DNA of 64,000 nt from Glycine soja. Taxonomy: Eukaryota > Streptophyta > Magnoliopsida > Fabales > Fabaceae. Position numbers and translations under genes: made by a program. The notes under the pieces are model-generated. The model was not told the DNA's origin. It did not search any database and saw only the letters and a list, made by a program, of their open reading frames with translations. The stretch spans positions 24,334,632-24,398,631 of the forward strand of contig NC_041021.1 in the NCBI RefSeq assembly GCF_004193775.1. The letters run 5' to 3'. Positions 34,159 through 46,565 of the stretch are shown piece after piece. Numbering within the stretch: the stretch's first letter is position 1; every line of letters begins with the position of its first letter.

Positions 34159-34240
34159 AACAACAAGTCATTTGCATGTGGAGATTTTATGGTCACCCGC
34201 GACTCTCGTCAAATCGAGAGGAACGAAATTAGTGTCTTAT

Positions 34241-34288
34241 CTTTACTTTCCTTTTATCTCCAATAAAAGACAAGTAAAGAGGGGCAAC
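34241..34288 (+). promoter_or_regulatory. Polypurine tract with stem-loop (element D)
   Basis: The tract AAAGAGGGGCAAC (34276-34288) abuts the LTR. The stem CTTTACTT/AAGTAAAG plus CTTTTAT/ATAAAAG spans 34241-34279. Confidence 0.8.
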
Positions 34289-36448
34289 TGTCATACCCTA
34301 ATTTCGTCCGGGGACCTTTGCTTGATGACATGCGACCTTTCTTTGGTCCTTGTGAGGTGCTTGGCACCCATCATTAGGCAATTTGTGAAATTCCAAGACA
34401 TGCCGGAAAACCAAAAAAATATTGATGCACAATCCGTAAGTTTCCGTGACACACCGGAAATCAAATGGAAGCATCGTTGCATAATTAAGTGAGATTCCGT
34501 AACATTCCGTAAGTCAAAAAGGGGATGATTATGTAATCCGCAAGGTTCCGTAACATTACGGAAAGAAAACAAGTATCGTTACGAGATTCGTAAGTTTCCG
34601 TCACTTTACGAAAAAAGAATCACCAAAAAGGTAAGGGGGGTGAACTTATCAAGATAGGGGTGTAAGTAGCAATTCAAATCTAGGCCCTTCCAGAACATTT
34701 TGGAAGTTGGGTTGCTTAAGGAGGAAGCAACTGGGCGGCAAGCTCCTCCACGTTTTTGAAAAATGGTTTTCGGGGCTTCCGCGGCTTCCGTAATACTTCC
34801 GTAAAATTTCCGAAAACCTTGGGTAAGCATATTCCACATAACATTGGTGAAAGGGAAGAGAAAAAAGATGAAAATCAAATTCGAAAACAGTTCCGTAAGG
34901 CTTCCGTAACTTTTCCGTAAAATACGAAAAGGGGGGTGAACTTAGTAATTCGGGTGCGCTTAGAAATCTTCTTCATTAAGTCTTTGGGCGGCAATCACCT
35001 CCTTTTTTTCTATAAATAGGGGAGGGGGGAGCTGTTTCAAAATGTTCAAGACCCCTTTGGCTATGCATTTCGGCTATTTTGGGCAAAAACACGTTTTCGT
35101 GAAGAAAAATCAAGTCGAAGTACTTCCGTAACGCTTCCGTAAGCGATTCTGTGGAAATTCTTCATCGTTCTTCGTCGTTCTTCACCGTTCTTCATCCGTT
35201 CTTTGTTCGGTCTTCGTTCTTCAACGGGTAAGTTTTCGAATCCGAGACTTTCAATTCATTTCTTGTTTTGTGTACTTTCACTTTAATTTCGTTTACTTTC
35301 AGTTTTCTTTTCTTCCATTTTTAACATGCTTTAACCATTTATTTAAGCCGTTTTCTCGTCTAATAAATGATAAAATGAATTTCAACCGATCATTTGTGTT
35401 GTAATCTCGTTTAATCACTGTTAAAACGAAATCTAACCGATCGTTCACGCTATAACCTCGGTTAAACCAAAAAAAGTAAAATAATAATAAAATAATCAAA
35501 ATATCTTGAAAAATAATAATAAAATAATCAAAATATCTTTGAATAAAATAAATTAAAAAAATCAATCGGACGTTTTTCTTTGGAAGTTTCCTTGAATGAA
35601 TTGATTAATAACCAAAGTGAAACTAAGACTAAAATAGACTCACAAATCAAGTTTTGTCCGAAAATCACTAAAAACCGTTTTAAGGTCCAACGCCTTAAAC
35701 GGTCCTCTTTGCTTTTATCGGTCAACATGGACCGTTCAAAAGCATAAAATCAACATGTGACTTTACCGCTTTTGCAAGAACTACGTAGGTCTGATTTCCT
35801 CATCGCAATTGAGGATACGTAGGAGCAAAAGCCCCGCTTTTGTCGACCACCCCAAGAGATCGTTAATGGTCCAATGCCTTAACGTTTCTCTCCTTTCAAA
35901 AATAAGAGATCGTTAATGGTCCAAAGCCTTAACGTTTCTCCCCTTTCAAAATCAAAAGACCGTTTAATGGTTCAACACCTTAAATGACCTTTTGTTCAAT
36001 AAAAACATATTTTACAAAAAAGACAAAAATAACTTAACCAAACACTTTGTTCCGAAAGAACTACGTAGGTCTGATTTTCTCATCCCAAATTGAGGAATAC
36101 GTAGGAGCAAAGGGAAACACCCTTGTCGACCACAAAAAAGGGAAAAATATAAAAAGGGTATAAAAGGATATAAGGACATAAAAAGGAACGTAAAAATCAA
36201 AGTCATGTTTGCACATTCGATTAAAGGCTGCCGTCCCTTGGGGCGGACGTGTGGGGTGCTAATACCTTCCCCGCGCGTAAATACAACTCCCGAACCTTTC
36301 ACTTAAAAGTTCGTAGATCGCGTCTTTTCCGGTTTTTCCGACGTTTTCCTCAAATAAACGTTGGTGGCGACTCCGCGCGTATTCCTTTCATGGAACACGC
36401 ATCCCGCGAGTCACGCGTCGCCCTCCCGCCGAAGGGTAGGTTGCGACA
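34289..36448 (+). mobile_element. 3' LTR of element D (2160 bp)
   Basis: Same length as the 5' LTR and about 99.7% identical by eye. TATAAATA is at 35011, constant-loop hairpin at 35674-35703, nested CTACGTA hairpins at 35781-35822 and 36061-36104. It is followed by the target duplication AGTCC (36449-36453). Confidence 0.95.
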
Positions 36449-37933
36449 AGTCCAAATCTCGGCACAGGAATTAGACACAGGAAGCAAGTCGAAAATAGGG
36501 TGGTTGGAATACCGAGAAAATGTTTGGAGGCAAGAGCAAGAATCTTGGCAGGTAAAGGCGAATGGGCCCTGTTCATAGACATTCTCGCACTGTTGATCTT
36601 TGGAGGAGTCCTCTTTCCAAATGTGGATGGGTTGGTGGACCTAGCAGCGATTGACGCTTTTCTTGCCTATCATGACCACAAGGAAAGCCCGGTCGTTGCT
36701 ATGCTAGCTGACCTCTATGACACCTTTGACCGAAGACGTGAGAAGAGCAGTACAAGGATTGTCTGCTGTACTCCTGCTCTTTATCTATGGTTGGTTTCAC
36801 ACCTTTTTTGCCAAGAGGTGAGGCATGCCTGCCCATTAGAAAGCCACCGTTCATGCACAGAGAAAGGAAGGGCGAATTAAGACCAACTCTTAGCAAACAG
36901 AGAAGGAGCATTTGTCAACTGGTTCCCTCGATGGAAAGAAGGAAGAATCAGAGTTCTTATCTCATGCGGAGGATTTCTGAATGTTCCCTTGATGGGGACA
37001 AGGGGTTGCATCAATTACAATCCCGTTCTTGCGATAAGGCAACTGGGCTAACCGATGAAAGGGGCACCACTAGAGGAAGAGCTCGCACCTGTCATTTCAC
37101 GAGGTTTCAATAAGACCAACATGGAGACACTTCAGAAGGTCCGCAAGGCATGGGAGGTGGTACAAAAGAAGGACAAAGAGAAGTTGAGAACCGCGGAGGA
37201 AGTTGAGAGCCCACGTGCAAGGTTTGGATTGGCTCCCAAGTTTGAGAACCTCTAAAAGGGAGGAAGTTGAGGCAGCGGAGGAAGACGAAGAGGTGTAGGC
37301 TCTTAGGACAGAACTCGAGCAAGCTCAAACAGCCAAAGAAAGGTTCAAATCAGTGGCTCTTAGGATCCAAAAGGAGAATGCCAAACTAAGGGATGTAAAT
37401 GTAGCTACCACCAAGGCTTTGGAACAAGAGATCAAGAGGGCTCGTAGGGAAGAGCACGGCCGGAACAAGTTCCGAGGGGCTCTGTGGGGTAGTAACAACG
37501 AGCTTAAACTCCGGAGGGAGGAAAGGGACCAATCGCGGGTAGATAGGATGAGTTGAAGGCTTGCTTGAAGTCCAAGAGAAGTTTGTCTTAGCGTTTATGT
37601 GAGACAGAGACCAACATGTTAGCCATCATCAGCAAGTACCAAGAGGAACTAAGTCTAGCCACGGCCCACGAGCATAGGGTGGCGGACGAGTATGCCCAAG
37701 TGTACGCGGAAAAGGAGACTAGAGGAAGGGTGATCGACTCGTTACACCAAGAGGCAACCATGTGGATGGACCGATTTGCTCTTACCTTGAACGGGAGTCA
37801 AGAACTTCCCCGATTGCTAGCCAAGGCCAAAGCAATGGCGGACACCTACTCCGCCCCCGAGGTGATCCACAGACTTCTCAACTATTGTCAGCATATGATA
37901 GACTTAATGGCCCATATAATTAGAAACTGCTAG
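36449..37933 (+). pseudogene. ORF1 of element C, 3' part after the D insertion
   Basis: Homology to ORF1 resumes right after D with QISAQELD and is open from 36500 (VGIPRKCLEA) to RAN-stop near 36880 (FPNVDGLVDLAAIDAF, ADLYDTFDRRREKSS). It continues with stops and frameshifts, for example TAG in the stretch near 37298 and a shift near 37555. It reopens at 37616-37933 with LHQEATMWMDRFALTLN and YCQHMIDLMAHIIRNC. The gene is therefore broken both by its own mutations and by the 17.8-kb insertion. Confidence 0.85.
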
Positions 37934-38903
37934 GAAGTTTGTATTGTCGCTCAGATCTTGACTAGTTATAAACTTTCTGAATAAAATGAGTTTATCCCGT
38001 GTTTTTACTCCAAAGATCAGTGCAAATCAAATCACTCCCGCATTTTATCTCTAGCACGCATAAGCATCTCTTCATGGCATCATAATGAACATATCATTCT
38101 TGTATTTGTCCGTTATCATATTCTAGCATCACATTTTGCATGAGTCATTGCATCATCATGCATATGCGTTCAACATACTTTTTGTTCTACAAACTGCATA
38201 CCTTTTGTTTTCATGTTTGCTCATGCGTGATCCTTGCATTTTCCTCTACAAAACAAAAACAAAAAAGGAAGCATGAAAATTCATGATGCATTCTTGGTTG
38301 CATATATTCGGTACCATGAGCCATCCATGTTGGGATCATAAACCCGTTTCACTTAAAAACAAAATGAGTGAACATGGTACCTAATGCATGGTTAACTAAG
38401 AAAAGATGTTTCTTCAGGCATCTCAATTTCATAATTACATTCTCCATGCATAGTATGTGTATTCCCGAGTCTTTCATCCCTATGAAATGTTGTTGAAGTA
38501 TTGGCGATCAAAATTGCCATTCCCTGGGTTATGGGGTTGAACCATGCTCATGCTTTTTCGAAAAAATTTCATCAAGTCAAGTTGAAGTATGGAAGTAATC
38601 ATCTTGCAAAAATTGGGGCAAAAGATGAATCGAGTTACATCACTGGTTCGTTTACTGCCAAACACATTTAGGACTGTTGATGTCTTTGTTACTTCCAGTT
38701 TCACCTTGACCAAGATGTCATGAACCATGTTGAAAAATCTAAATTGATTTAACCCCATGTCCTGCGTAAAAATTCGCAATACTTCATCTGTGTATCATTC
38801 ACACACATCCATGCTTTTCATTGGTTGCATTGCTCATTGCATTCTTTCCTTGAAAAAGAAAATAAAAATAAATAAATAAATAAATAAATAAAATAAAATA
38901 AAA
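37934..38903 (+). other. Spacer between ORF1 and gag in element C
   Basis: Non-coding. The leader module kept in A and D is deleted here (the junction near 38055 joins TCTCTAGCA to CGCATAAGC). It ends in an expanded AAATA/AAAATA microsatellite (about 38858-38903). Confidence 0.6.
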
Positions 38904-40750
38904 ATGAACTTAATCGTTATTATCAAAAAGAAAAAAACACGTTTTACGGCGCCCTTATCGAACCTGTGCTAGAGCTAGAGTAATGGATGAAATAGAGAAG
39001 GTGCAAGAGCAGATGAAGGCCGACATGGAGGCCATGAAAGAGCAAATGGCCACAAATGATGGAGGCCATAATAAGCATGAAAAAGATAAGGGAAGTCGAT
39101 ACGAGCGCTGTTGCTAAGGTGAACCCGATGCCCCCATCTAGCCTCAACCAAATGAATCATCCAACCTCAAATATGGTAGGCAAAGATTTGGGAAGTATGG
39201 ACGGCCCCATGATGTGCAAATTCAAAACGAGCACGCCTTCCCATCATATGGCTTGCCTCCCAACTATACACCACCCAATGTGGCATACACTCTCAATGAA
39301 AATCTCAATAACTCCACTCCGATACTTATTGAGAACCAATAACCTCAATCTGATCAGGCACATGTCTCTCAAACCATGGGGGAGACACATGAAATTCCCC
39401 ACCACAATCTAGCTGACTTTGAGCCTTGCCTCGGATATGCCACTGAAAGGCAAGTAGTCGGTGATATACCCCTGCAAAACACTTTGGAGGGTCCTCAGTA
39501 TCACCTATAACCACACCCCTTGCATTCCAACAACGGGTAAAAACCCTCATGCTATGGCAGAAATGGGAAAGTTGGATCATCTGGAGGAAAGGCTCAGGGC
39601 CATTGTAGGAGGCGAAGATTATGCCTTTGCTAACCTAGAAGAGTTGTTCCTAGTACCTGAACATGGTCATTCCCAAGTTCAAGGTGCCGGACATTGACAA
39701 GTACAAGGGGACTACTTGCCCCAAGAACCATCTAAAGATGTATTGTCGGAAGATGGGGGCATACGCAAAGGATGAGGAACTACTAATACATTTCTTCCAA
39801 GAAAGTCTTACTGGGGTAGCTGTTACCTGGTACGCTAACTTGGAACCTTCCCTAGTCCATTCTTGGATGGACCTAATGGTTGCCTTTGTTAAGCAGTATC
39901 AGTACAGTTCTGATATGGCTTCAGATAGGATGCAACTGTAGATCATGTGTAAAAGAGAGCATGAGTCCTTCAAGGAATATACCCAGAGGTGGAGGGATCT
40001 GGCAACTCAAGTAGCGCCCCCAATAACGGAGAAAGAGATTATCACAATGATAGTAGACACGTCACCAGTGTTCTACTATGAAAAATGGTGGGTTACACAC
40101 CTTCAAGTTTTACAGATTTGGTCTTCGCCAACAAAAGGATCGAAGTGGGTCTGAAAAGAGTCAAATTTAATCATCCTGCTTTGAGGAATGAGAAAACTGG
40201 GGCAAATGAAGAGGATGAGAAGGAGGGAGAAACCCATGTTGTGACTGCCATTCCTATACGGCCAAGTTTCCCACCAACCCAACAATGTCATTACTTAGCC
40301 AATAACAGCCCTTCTCCTTCCCCACCATCCAGTTATCCACAAAGGCCATCCCTAAATCAACCACAAAGCCCACCTACCACAACCAATGCTAAACACCACC
40401 TTTAGCACAAACCAAAACACCAACCAAGAAATGAATTTTGCAGCGAAAAGCCTGTAGGATTCACCCCAAATTCCGGTGTCATATGCTAACTTGCTCCATT
40501 ATCTACTTGATACTGCAATGGTAGCCATAACCAACCAAGATTCCTCAACTTCCATTTCTCCGAGGATACGACTCGAACGCAACATGTGCATAGCATGCAA
40601 GAATTCCGGGACATTCCATTGAGCACTATATGAACTCGAAGCGTAAGGTGCAAAGTCTAATTGATGCGGGCTGGCTGAAATTTGAGGAGAATCACTTGTT
40701 GAATCCTAACATTGACAAGCGACACCACACATGGGGCAATTTTGAAAGCT
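38904..40750 (+). pseudogene. gag: gag remnant of element C
   Basis: It starts at ATG 38904 and shows the Met-rich N-terminus in pieces, with a deletion of the MEANAV part. The core LLIHFFQESLTGVAVTWY lies near 39779-39835, then SWMDLMVAFVKQYQY. Unlike D it keeps ESFKEYTQRWRDLATQVA (39960-40014), followed by EIITMIVDTSPVFYYEKWW with a frame change before VGYTPSSFTDLVFA (about 40085). It is proline-rich to about 40400. Homology ends at GWLKFEEN near 40690. Stops such as TAG after RMQL (39941) break it. It is the least deleted gag of the three through the middle region. Confidence 0.82.
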
Positions 40751-42267
40751 GTTGTTAGATGTCTCTAATGACTCATCAGGATTTTCAAGTTTATAAACCA
40801 CACATACAATGCTAAATAAAATGGATAAATCTGACATCTTTGTCCCTCATCCTCTCGCAATTACATCTTTTCTTCCACTGGAATGCGGGTGCAAGCCATT
40901 GGTTTGTTTGCTCGAGCGACATGCGCTCCTGAGTGCTGACTTCCAAGACCGTTCAATCAGAAATTACTCGTCTTGCACGTTGGTGGGGTGGCCGTGAAAC
41001 AACGAGTAAAGTTCAAAACAAATAAGTTTCAAAATAAAAAAAAAAGATTTCAAAATAAAAAAAAAGGCATTTGATTGACTGTGTTTTCAAGACGTTCATG
41101 TGACCTCATTTTATCATTCCAGAAAGTTTGTCTTTTTAGAGAGAAGTGAGTTATCAAGAATAGGATGTTGAACAAATGGCCTCAGAAATGGGGGGTTGAA
41201 TTAAGATACAAAGACTATTCCCCAATTAAACTTTCACTCTCTTTTTTTGGATTAACATTGCACCCTTAACATGAATTACTCAAAAGACAATTCAAAATAA
41301 ACTTCTTTAAAGCAAAAGATAAATAGTAATAAATAAAAGAAGTTTAAGGGAAGAAAGGAATGCAAACTTGATTTATACTGGTTCGGCCACTTCCCGTGCC
41401 TATGTCCAGTCCTCAAGCAACCCACTTGAGATTTTCCACTCTCTTTGTAAAATTCCTTTTACAAAGTCTGAACCACATAGGGACAACCCTTCCCTTGTGT
41501 TCAGGGATCCTCTACAACAAGAGACCCACGGTCTCTTAATCCCTTTTCAAAAATAAGAAGAAGAGAAGAAGAAATCTCTCTTAAAAGAGATAGATTGTAC
41601 AATGAAGATCAATCAAAATTCCTTATTGCATATGCAAGTGGTTGACCAAGGAATATTTTTGGGAGGATAAGACATTTCAGTTCAGAAAAACTCTTAATCT
41701 TTTGAGAGGATAAAACTTTTTGGGAAATGAAAACTCTCTTTAAATTTGTGTTTCGAAGTCACCTTTGATGGCCATTCATAAAACATTTGAATAGATGTGA
41801 CTCTTGGAAATTATTTTCTGAAAATCCCCTCTGGCAATCGATTACAAAACTTGTGTAAACGATTACAGATTTTGAAATTTGAATTAAAACGTTCAATAAG
41901 CTCCTGGTAATCGATTACCAGAGAGTAAATCGCAATTTGAAATGATTTAGATAGAATTCTTTGGCCAAAACTTTTGCTTTTTCAATTTGGAAACTTCTTC
42001 CTAAGATTCTAGAGATCAACTTGATCATATATCTTGATTTTCTTGGATTCTTGGATTCTTGTCTTGAATAAAACTTAGAAGCACTTGATCCTTTGGCATC
42101 ATCAAAGCATCAAAACATCTTGCTTCTACATAGGAGTCATTTGACTTAATCCATCAACTGAAAAATCCTTCGACTATTTCTCGTCCTTGGAAAATTCTTT
42201 TTGCAAGAATCAACTGCTTCTTTCATTCTTCCTCACTACGAGGTTGTGAAAACAAGACGACAATTGG
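40751..42267 (+). other. AT-rich segment with TAATCGATTA motifs (element C)
   Basis: Non-coding and homologous to 4320-5486 and 26261-27699. The perfect palindrome CTGGTAATCGATTACCAG is at 41904-41921. Confidence 0.5.
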
Positions 42268-42625
42268 TACCTCAAAGCCTTACATTGGGGCAATGAGGGG
42301 CACCATGCATAAACCTCAAACGAACCTAGGGGAAGATTAGAAGTTCTCACCCAATAGGTTCCTTGCTACAAGGTCATGACGAAAGACAACGATTGTACCT
42401 CAAAGCCTCACACTGGGGCAATGAAAGGCACCATGCAAAAACCTCAAGCGAACCTAGGGGCAGATTAGAAGTTCTCACCCAATAGGTTCCCAGCTACAAG
42501 GTCATGACGAAAGATAACAATTGGTACCTCAAAGCCTTACACTGGGGCAATGAGGGGCATCGTGCATGAGCCTCAAGTGAACACAGGGGCAGATCAAAAG
42601 TTCTCACCCGTCGATGTTTTTAAAC
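42268..42625 (+). repeat. Three direct repeats of 128-129-bp period (element C)
   Basis: TACCTC starts at 42268, 42396 and 42525. A and D have two copies. Confidence 0.82.
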
Positions 42626-43102
42626 AAGAAAGAAAAAGGGGGGAGACAAACCCTGGAATTTCAATAGATTGATTAAACGTCAAACGACTCCATCGTCGTC
42701 ACTCCAAAATGGTCAAGTGACTAAATCAAACAGAACATACACTCTGAGGGAGTTCCCGGAGAGATTTGCAAAAGATAGGATAAGGTCGCATGAATTATCA
42801 CCTTTTTCAAAAGGACAGTCAATCTATGTTTTCCAAAAAGATTAAATCAAAATCAAAATCACAAAATACGGAAAGAATGACATGAGCATTGTACAACTTT
42901 CCATTACATTGCATTATTTCATATGAAGTCCGCATTTACCAAATTTCACAACAAAGGTTGCATGCATCTGCATCCCTAAAAATCATGTTAATTGCATAGA
43001 TTTCCTACATCTAATGTCCAAATCTTTTGAACTTGGAATGACCGGCTCTCTCGATGAGTCAATCTCTTGCTTTCTCATAAGGATGGACCCTCGGGTACTA
43101 GT

Positions 43103-43440
43103 ACCCTCGCCTCCAGAGGACTACACGTCCTCACCTTCGGAGGACTACACGTCCTCGCCTTGAGAGGGCTACACGTCCTCGCCATCAGAGGGCTGTATGC
43201 CCTAACCATCAGAGGGTTGCACACCCTCGCCTTCAGAGGGTTACATCCCCAAACTTCAGAGGACTACACGTCCTCACCTTCCGAGGGCTACACGTCCTCA
43301 AACTTCAGAGGACTACACGTCCTCACCTTCAGAGTGCTACACGTCCTCACCTTCAGAGTGCTTCACGTCCTCACCTTCAGGGGACTGCACGCCATCGCCT
43401 TTAGAGGGCTACGCGTCCTTACTTTCAGTGGGCTCCATAT
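43103..43440 (+). repeat. Short 24-bp-module hairpin array of element C
   Basis: About thirteen modules, for example GAGGACTACACGTCCTC and GAGGGCTACACGTCCTC, without the 143-bp higher-order unit. Several stems carry mismatches (GAGTGC...GTCCTC). It occupies the same place as the long arrays of A and D. Confidence 0.88.
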
Positions 43441-43524
43441 CCACGCCTTAAGAGGATTTGAGGTCCTCTGCCCTTAAATGCTTAACCAAGACTTGCGCTC
43501 TCGGCTAAGGGGCCAGTAGTTCCC

Positions 43525-44345
43525 TTTTATTAGTTCCTGGGCCACCCCCTGATATTGAAGGGAGACCAACTGTGCGAGCACGACCAGAGAGGGAAGCTAT
43601 CACGCAGCTACTATGCATACCAGGGCAAGATTTCACCCGTGCCACTACAAAGAAGCGAGTGCGGATCATGCGCACCAACATGACCACTCTTACACAGATA
43701 TAGATGATGTTGCTACTTAGCAACATTTTGCCCAACGACCGCAGTGCCGATCTCCCCCTGCGGAAGTATCAGTTGGTCTGTGCCGTCACGACATAGGTAA
43801 GTATGCATTTGGTTCAAATGATTTCTGATGTCATCTATTATTTGTAGGGGTAGCGCCCACAAGACACCCAGTGGACCCGAAGGAACCCAACAGGGCCCTG
43901 GGGTTTCCAGCTCTGGTTACGGGCCTCTGTCAGTCCTACAGGGCGCCCATCCCCCCAGCAAGTTCATGCCATCGTGGCATAGGTAAGTACGCACCTCCCC
44001 CAACTAATTTCTGATGTCATCTATTGTTTGCAGGGATCGTGCCCGCAAGACACCCAATGGACCCGAAGAAGGCCAACAGGGTATTGGAGTTGCCAGCTCT
44101 AATTACGGGCCTCTGTTAGTTCTACGGAGTGCCCGTTTCCCCCAGCAAGTTCATCAGGCCCCCTATTAACCGGACTTTCATCAAGAAGTACTGCGCCCCC
44201 AGGCAGGCACAAGGCGAAACACCACAGCAGCCTGGGGAGGGCCGGCAGCGGGCAACAGACGCACCGCCACCACCTCTAGAGTTCACCTCAGCTCATCCAC
44301 AAAAAGGTTAGAGCATTGCCTACGGCACGTGGCCGACCAATAGGC
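43525..44345 (+). pseudogene. Transposon-protein remnant of element C
   Basis: It matches the C-terminal two thirds of the E gene (LLCIPGQDF-like near 43610, RVRIMRTNMTTLTQ near 43660). The N-terminal third is missing and stops and frame changes are present. A tandem duplication starts at 43797 and 43983. A stem-loop TACTAGG...CCTAGTA follows at 44434-44453. Confidence 0.75.
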
Positions 44346-44576
44346 GACCAAATCCAAAGCCAAAGGTAAGCAAAGTATTAGGTCCGTGACTGACAAGTCA
44401 TAAGGCGTCCAGCTCAAGACATTAAAGAAGCGCTACTAGGAGGCAACCTAGTAACTTTTAAATTTTTGCTTCTTATTTGATCACCTTTTGTTTCTCAAGT
44501 CACAGTAGGACACACCTAGTTGCTCATGATCCTAGGAATTTAAATAAATCAAGCACAAGCTCGAAAGGTAGTCATA

Positions 44577-45050
44577 CCTCACAAAATATATATATGTATG
44601 TTTAGGTAGAAAGATACCTTAGATATGCACGTATGTAACAAAAAATACTTCACAAAATATATATATGTATGTTTAGGTAGAAAGATACCTTAGATATGCA
44701 TGTAAGTAAACAAAAAAAAACACTTCACAATATATATATATATGTATGTTTAGGTAGAAAGCTACCTTCGATATGCATGTATGTAACAAAAAATACTTCA
44801 CAAAATATATATATGTATGTTTAGGTAGAAAGATACCTTAGATATGCATGTATGTAAACAAAAAATACTTCACAAAATATATATATGTATGTTTAGGTAG
44901 AAAGATACCTTGGATATGCATGTATATAGCAAAAATACCTTACAAAACATATATATGTATGTTTAGGTAGCAAGATACCTTGGATATGCATGTATATAGC
45001 AAAAATACCTCACAAAAATATACACATGTTTAAGTAGCAAAATACCTCAT
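44577..45050 (+). repeat. AT-rich tandem repeat of about 73 bp (element C)
   Basis: Six or more copies of the GTATGTTTAGGTAGAAAG unit with TATATATGTATG cores, the longest version in the window. Confidence 0.85.
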
Positions 45051-46565
45051 GAAAAAAAAGGAAAAAAAACAAAAAAACAAACAAGAAAAAGAAATAAACA
45101 AATGATAATGATAAAAAAAAGGAGAAAAAAGAATAATAAGTTGTCTAGCTAAAAAACCAACATGCTTTTGAAAAGAGATAACTTCCAGCTTTTCTTTGAA
45201 AAAATTCACTGATCATAACCAATTTTTGAAAAAAAAAATGTGTGTACACATTTGAAGGGTAAATGCTATGAAAGTTTTTCCGAACACCCAAGATAGACTC
45301 GGATGAATGCACAAATTGATAAAAGAACATATTTTGGAAATACTGGGTTGACTAAAATAGAGGAAATGAATCCTGAGCCCTAGCATCACATGACCATAAA
45401 AATTTGACACTTGAGTGTCCACATAGGTGCATGCATGACCAGTTTTGCATAAAATTTCCAAATCATCATTTTTGCATTTGTGTCATGGAAATAATGTGGG
45501 GCATTCCTTTTATCCTTGAACCAAACCAAACCCTGACATGTGTCATGTCTAGCCATTTACAAGCCTTGAGCCAAAAATCCTAACTTACCATAAACTTTGA
45601 CCCAGGGTGAGAATGTCAATCCTTACCCTTGGAAGAAAAAGAGTAGGAGAAAGAAAAAAAAGAAAAGAAGGAAAATTCCCAAATCAAAGAATGGGAGAAA
45701 GCAAAAAAGAAAAGAAGGAAAATTCCCAAATCAAAGAGTGGGAGAAAGCAAAAAATAAAAGAAGGAAAATTCCCAAATCAAAGAGTGGGAGAAAGAAAAG
45801 GAAGGAAAGAAAATTCTCGATCAAGGATCGAAGGAAAACAGAGGAGATGTGCAGAAAGGTCGTTGGACCAGGCGATATCTAAACAATACAGAATTGTCAC
45901 CAAATAAACAAAAAGAAGGAAAGGAAACCACAACCTAAAGTGGTCTTCTCCCTTAGATTGCCAACCAAAATCTTGTGCGTCGGTGACTTGTTCGCCTCGC
46001 GTAAAACAAAAACAGAAAAGAAAAAGGCCAGAAAACTCAAAGCCAAATTTCCCACCAAAAGAACCCATTCCCAAGAAAAGTCCTATTGATCCATGATCGC
46101 GCATGTAATCTTTGATTTGATAGGAAATGATTTGCAAAGTCAAGTCATGACCTATCTATGGTTCGGAATTAAGATGAAACACTTACCTGTGCGAGATTGA
46201 TACACTTTGAGTGAGTTTCTTCTATTTTTGTTGAACCCAGTATTTCCTCTAAATGCTCATTTAGAAGCAAAATGCTAACATCCAAAATCTCATTTATGGT
46301 TATGAGAAGATTTCATTAGTTTACATTCCTTCCCTGGTAGACACATTGTTTTTCATCCAAAAAATATGTTGCTCTAATCAGCTGGAAGTTTTGTCTCTTT
46401 ACTAAAGCATGTTCGCATTTTAGTGAAGAAAACACCGAGACTATTTTTAGTCTCACAAGTTATCCAGAACTACGTAGGTCTGAATTCCTCATTTGAGGAT
46501 ACGTAGGAGCAAGAGCCTCGCTTTTGTCGGCCGCCCCACAATTTCTGTCATACTGACACTGGAGT
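45051..46565 (+). other. 3' untranslated region of element C
   Basis: Non-coding. A-rich at 45051-45130, with a purine-rich repeat of about 50 bp at 45640-45810 (AGAAGGAAAATTCCC). The nested CTACGTA hairpin is at 46470-46506. Confidence 0.65.

Larger units (their letters stand above)
18610..36448 (+). mobile_element. Element D: complete, very young non-autonomous Ogre-type element (17,839 bp)
   Basis: The LTRs are at 18610-20769 and 34289-36448, both 2160 bp, with target duplication AGTCC on each side. Comparing the two LTRs by eye I find six differences (about 0.3%). Order: LTR, PBS, leader, broken ORF1, spacer, broken gag, AT segment, 129-bp repeats, hairpin array, transposon-protein remnant, AT repeats, purine tracts, 127-bp array, extra LTR-start copies, polypurine tract, LTR. 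There is no pol. Its ORF1 and gag are broken although the element moved recently, so it must have been mobilised by proteins from elsewhere. Confidence 0.95.
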
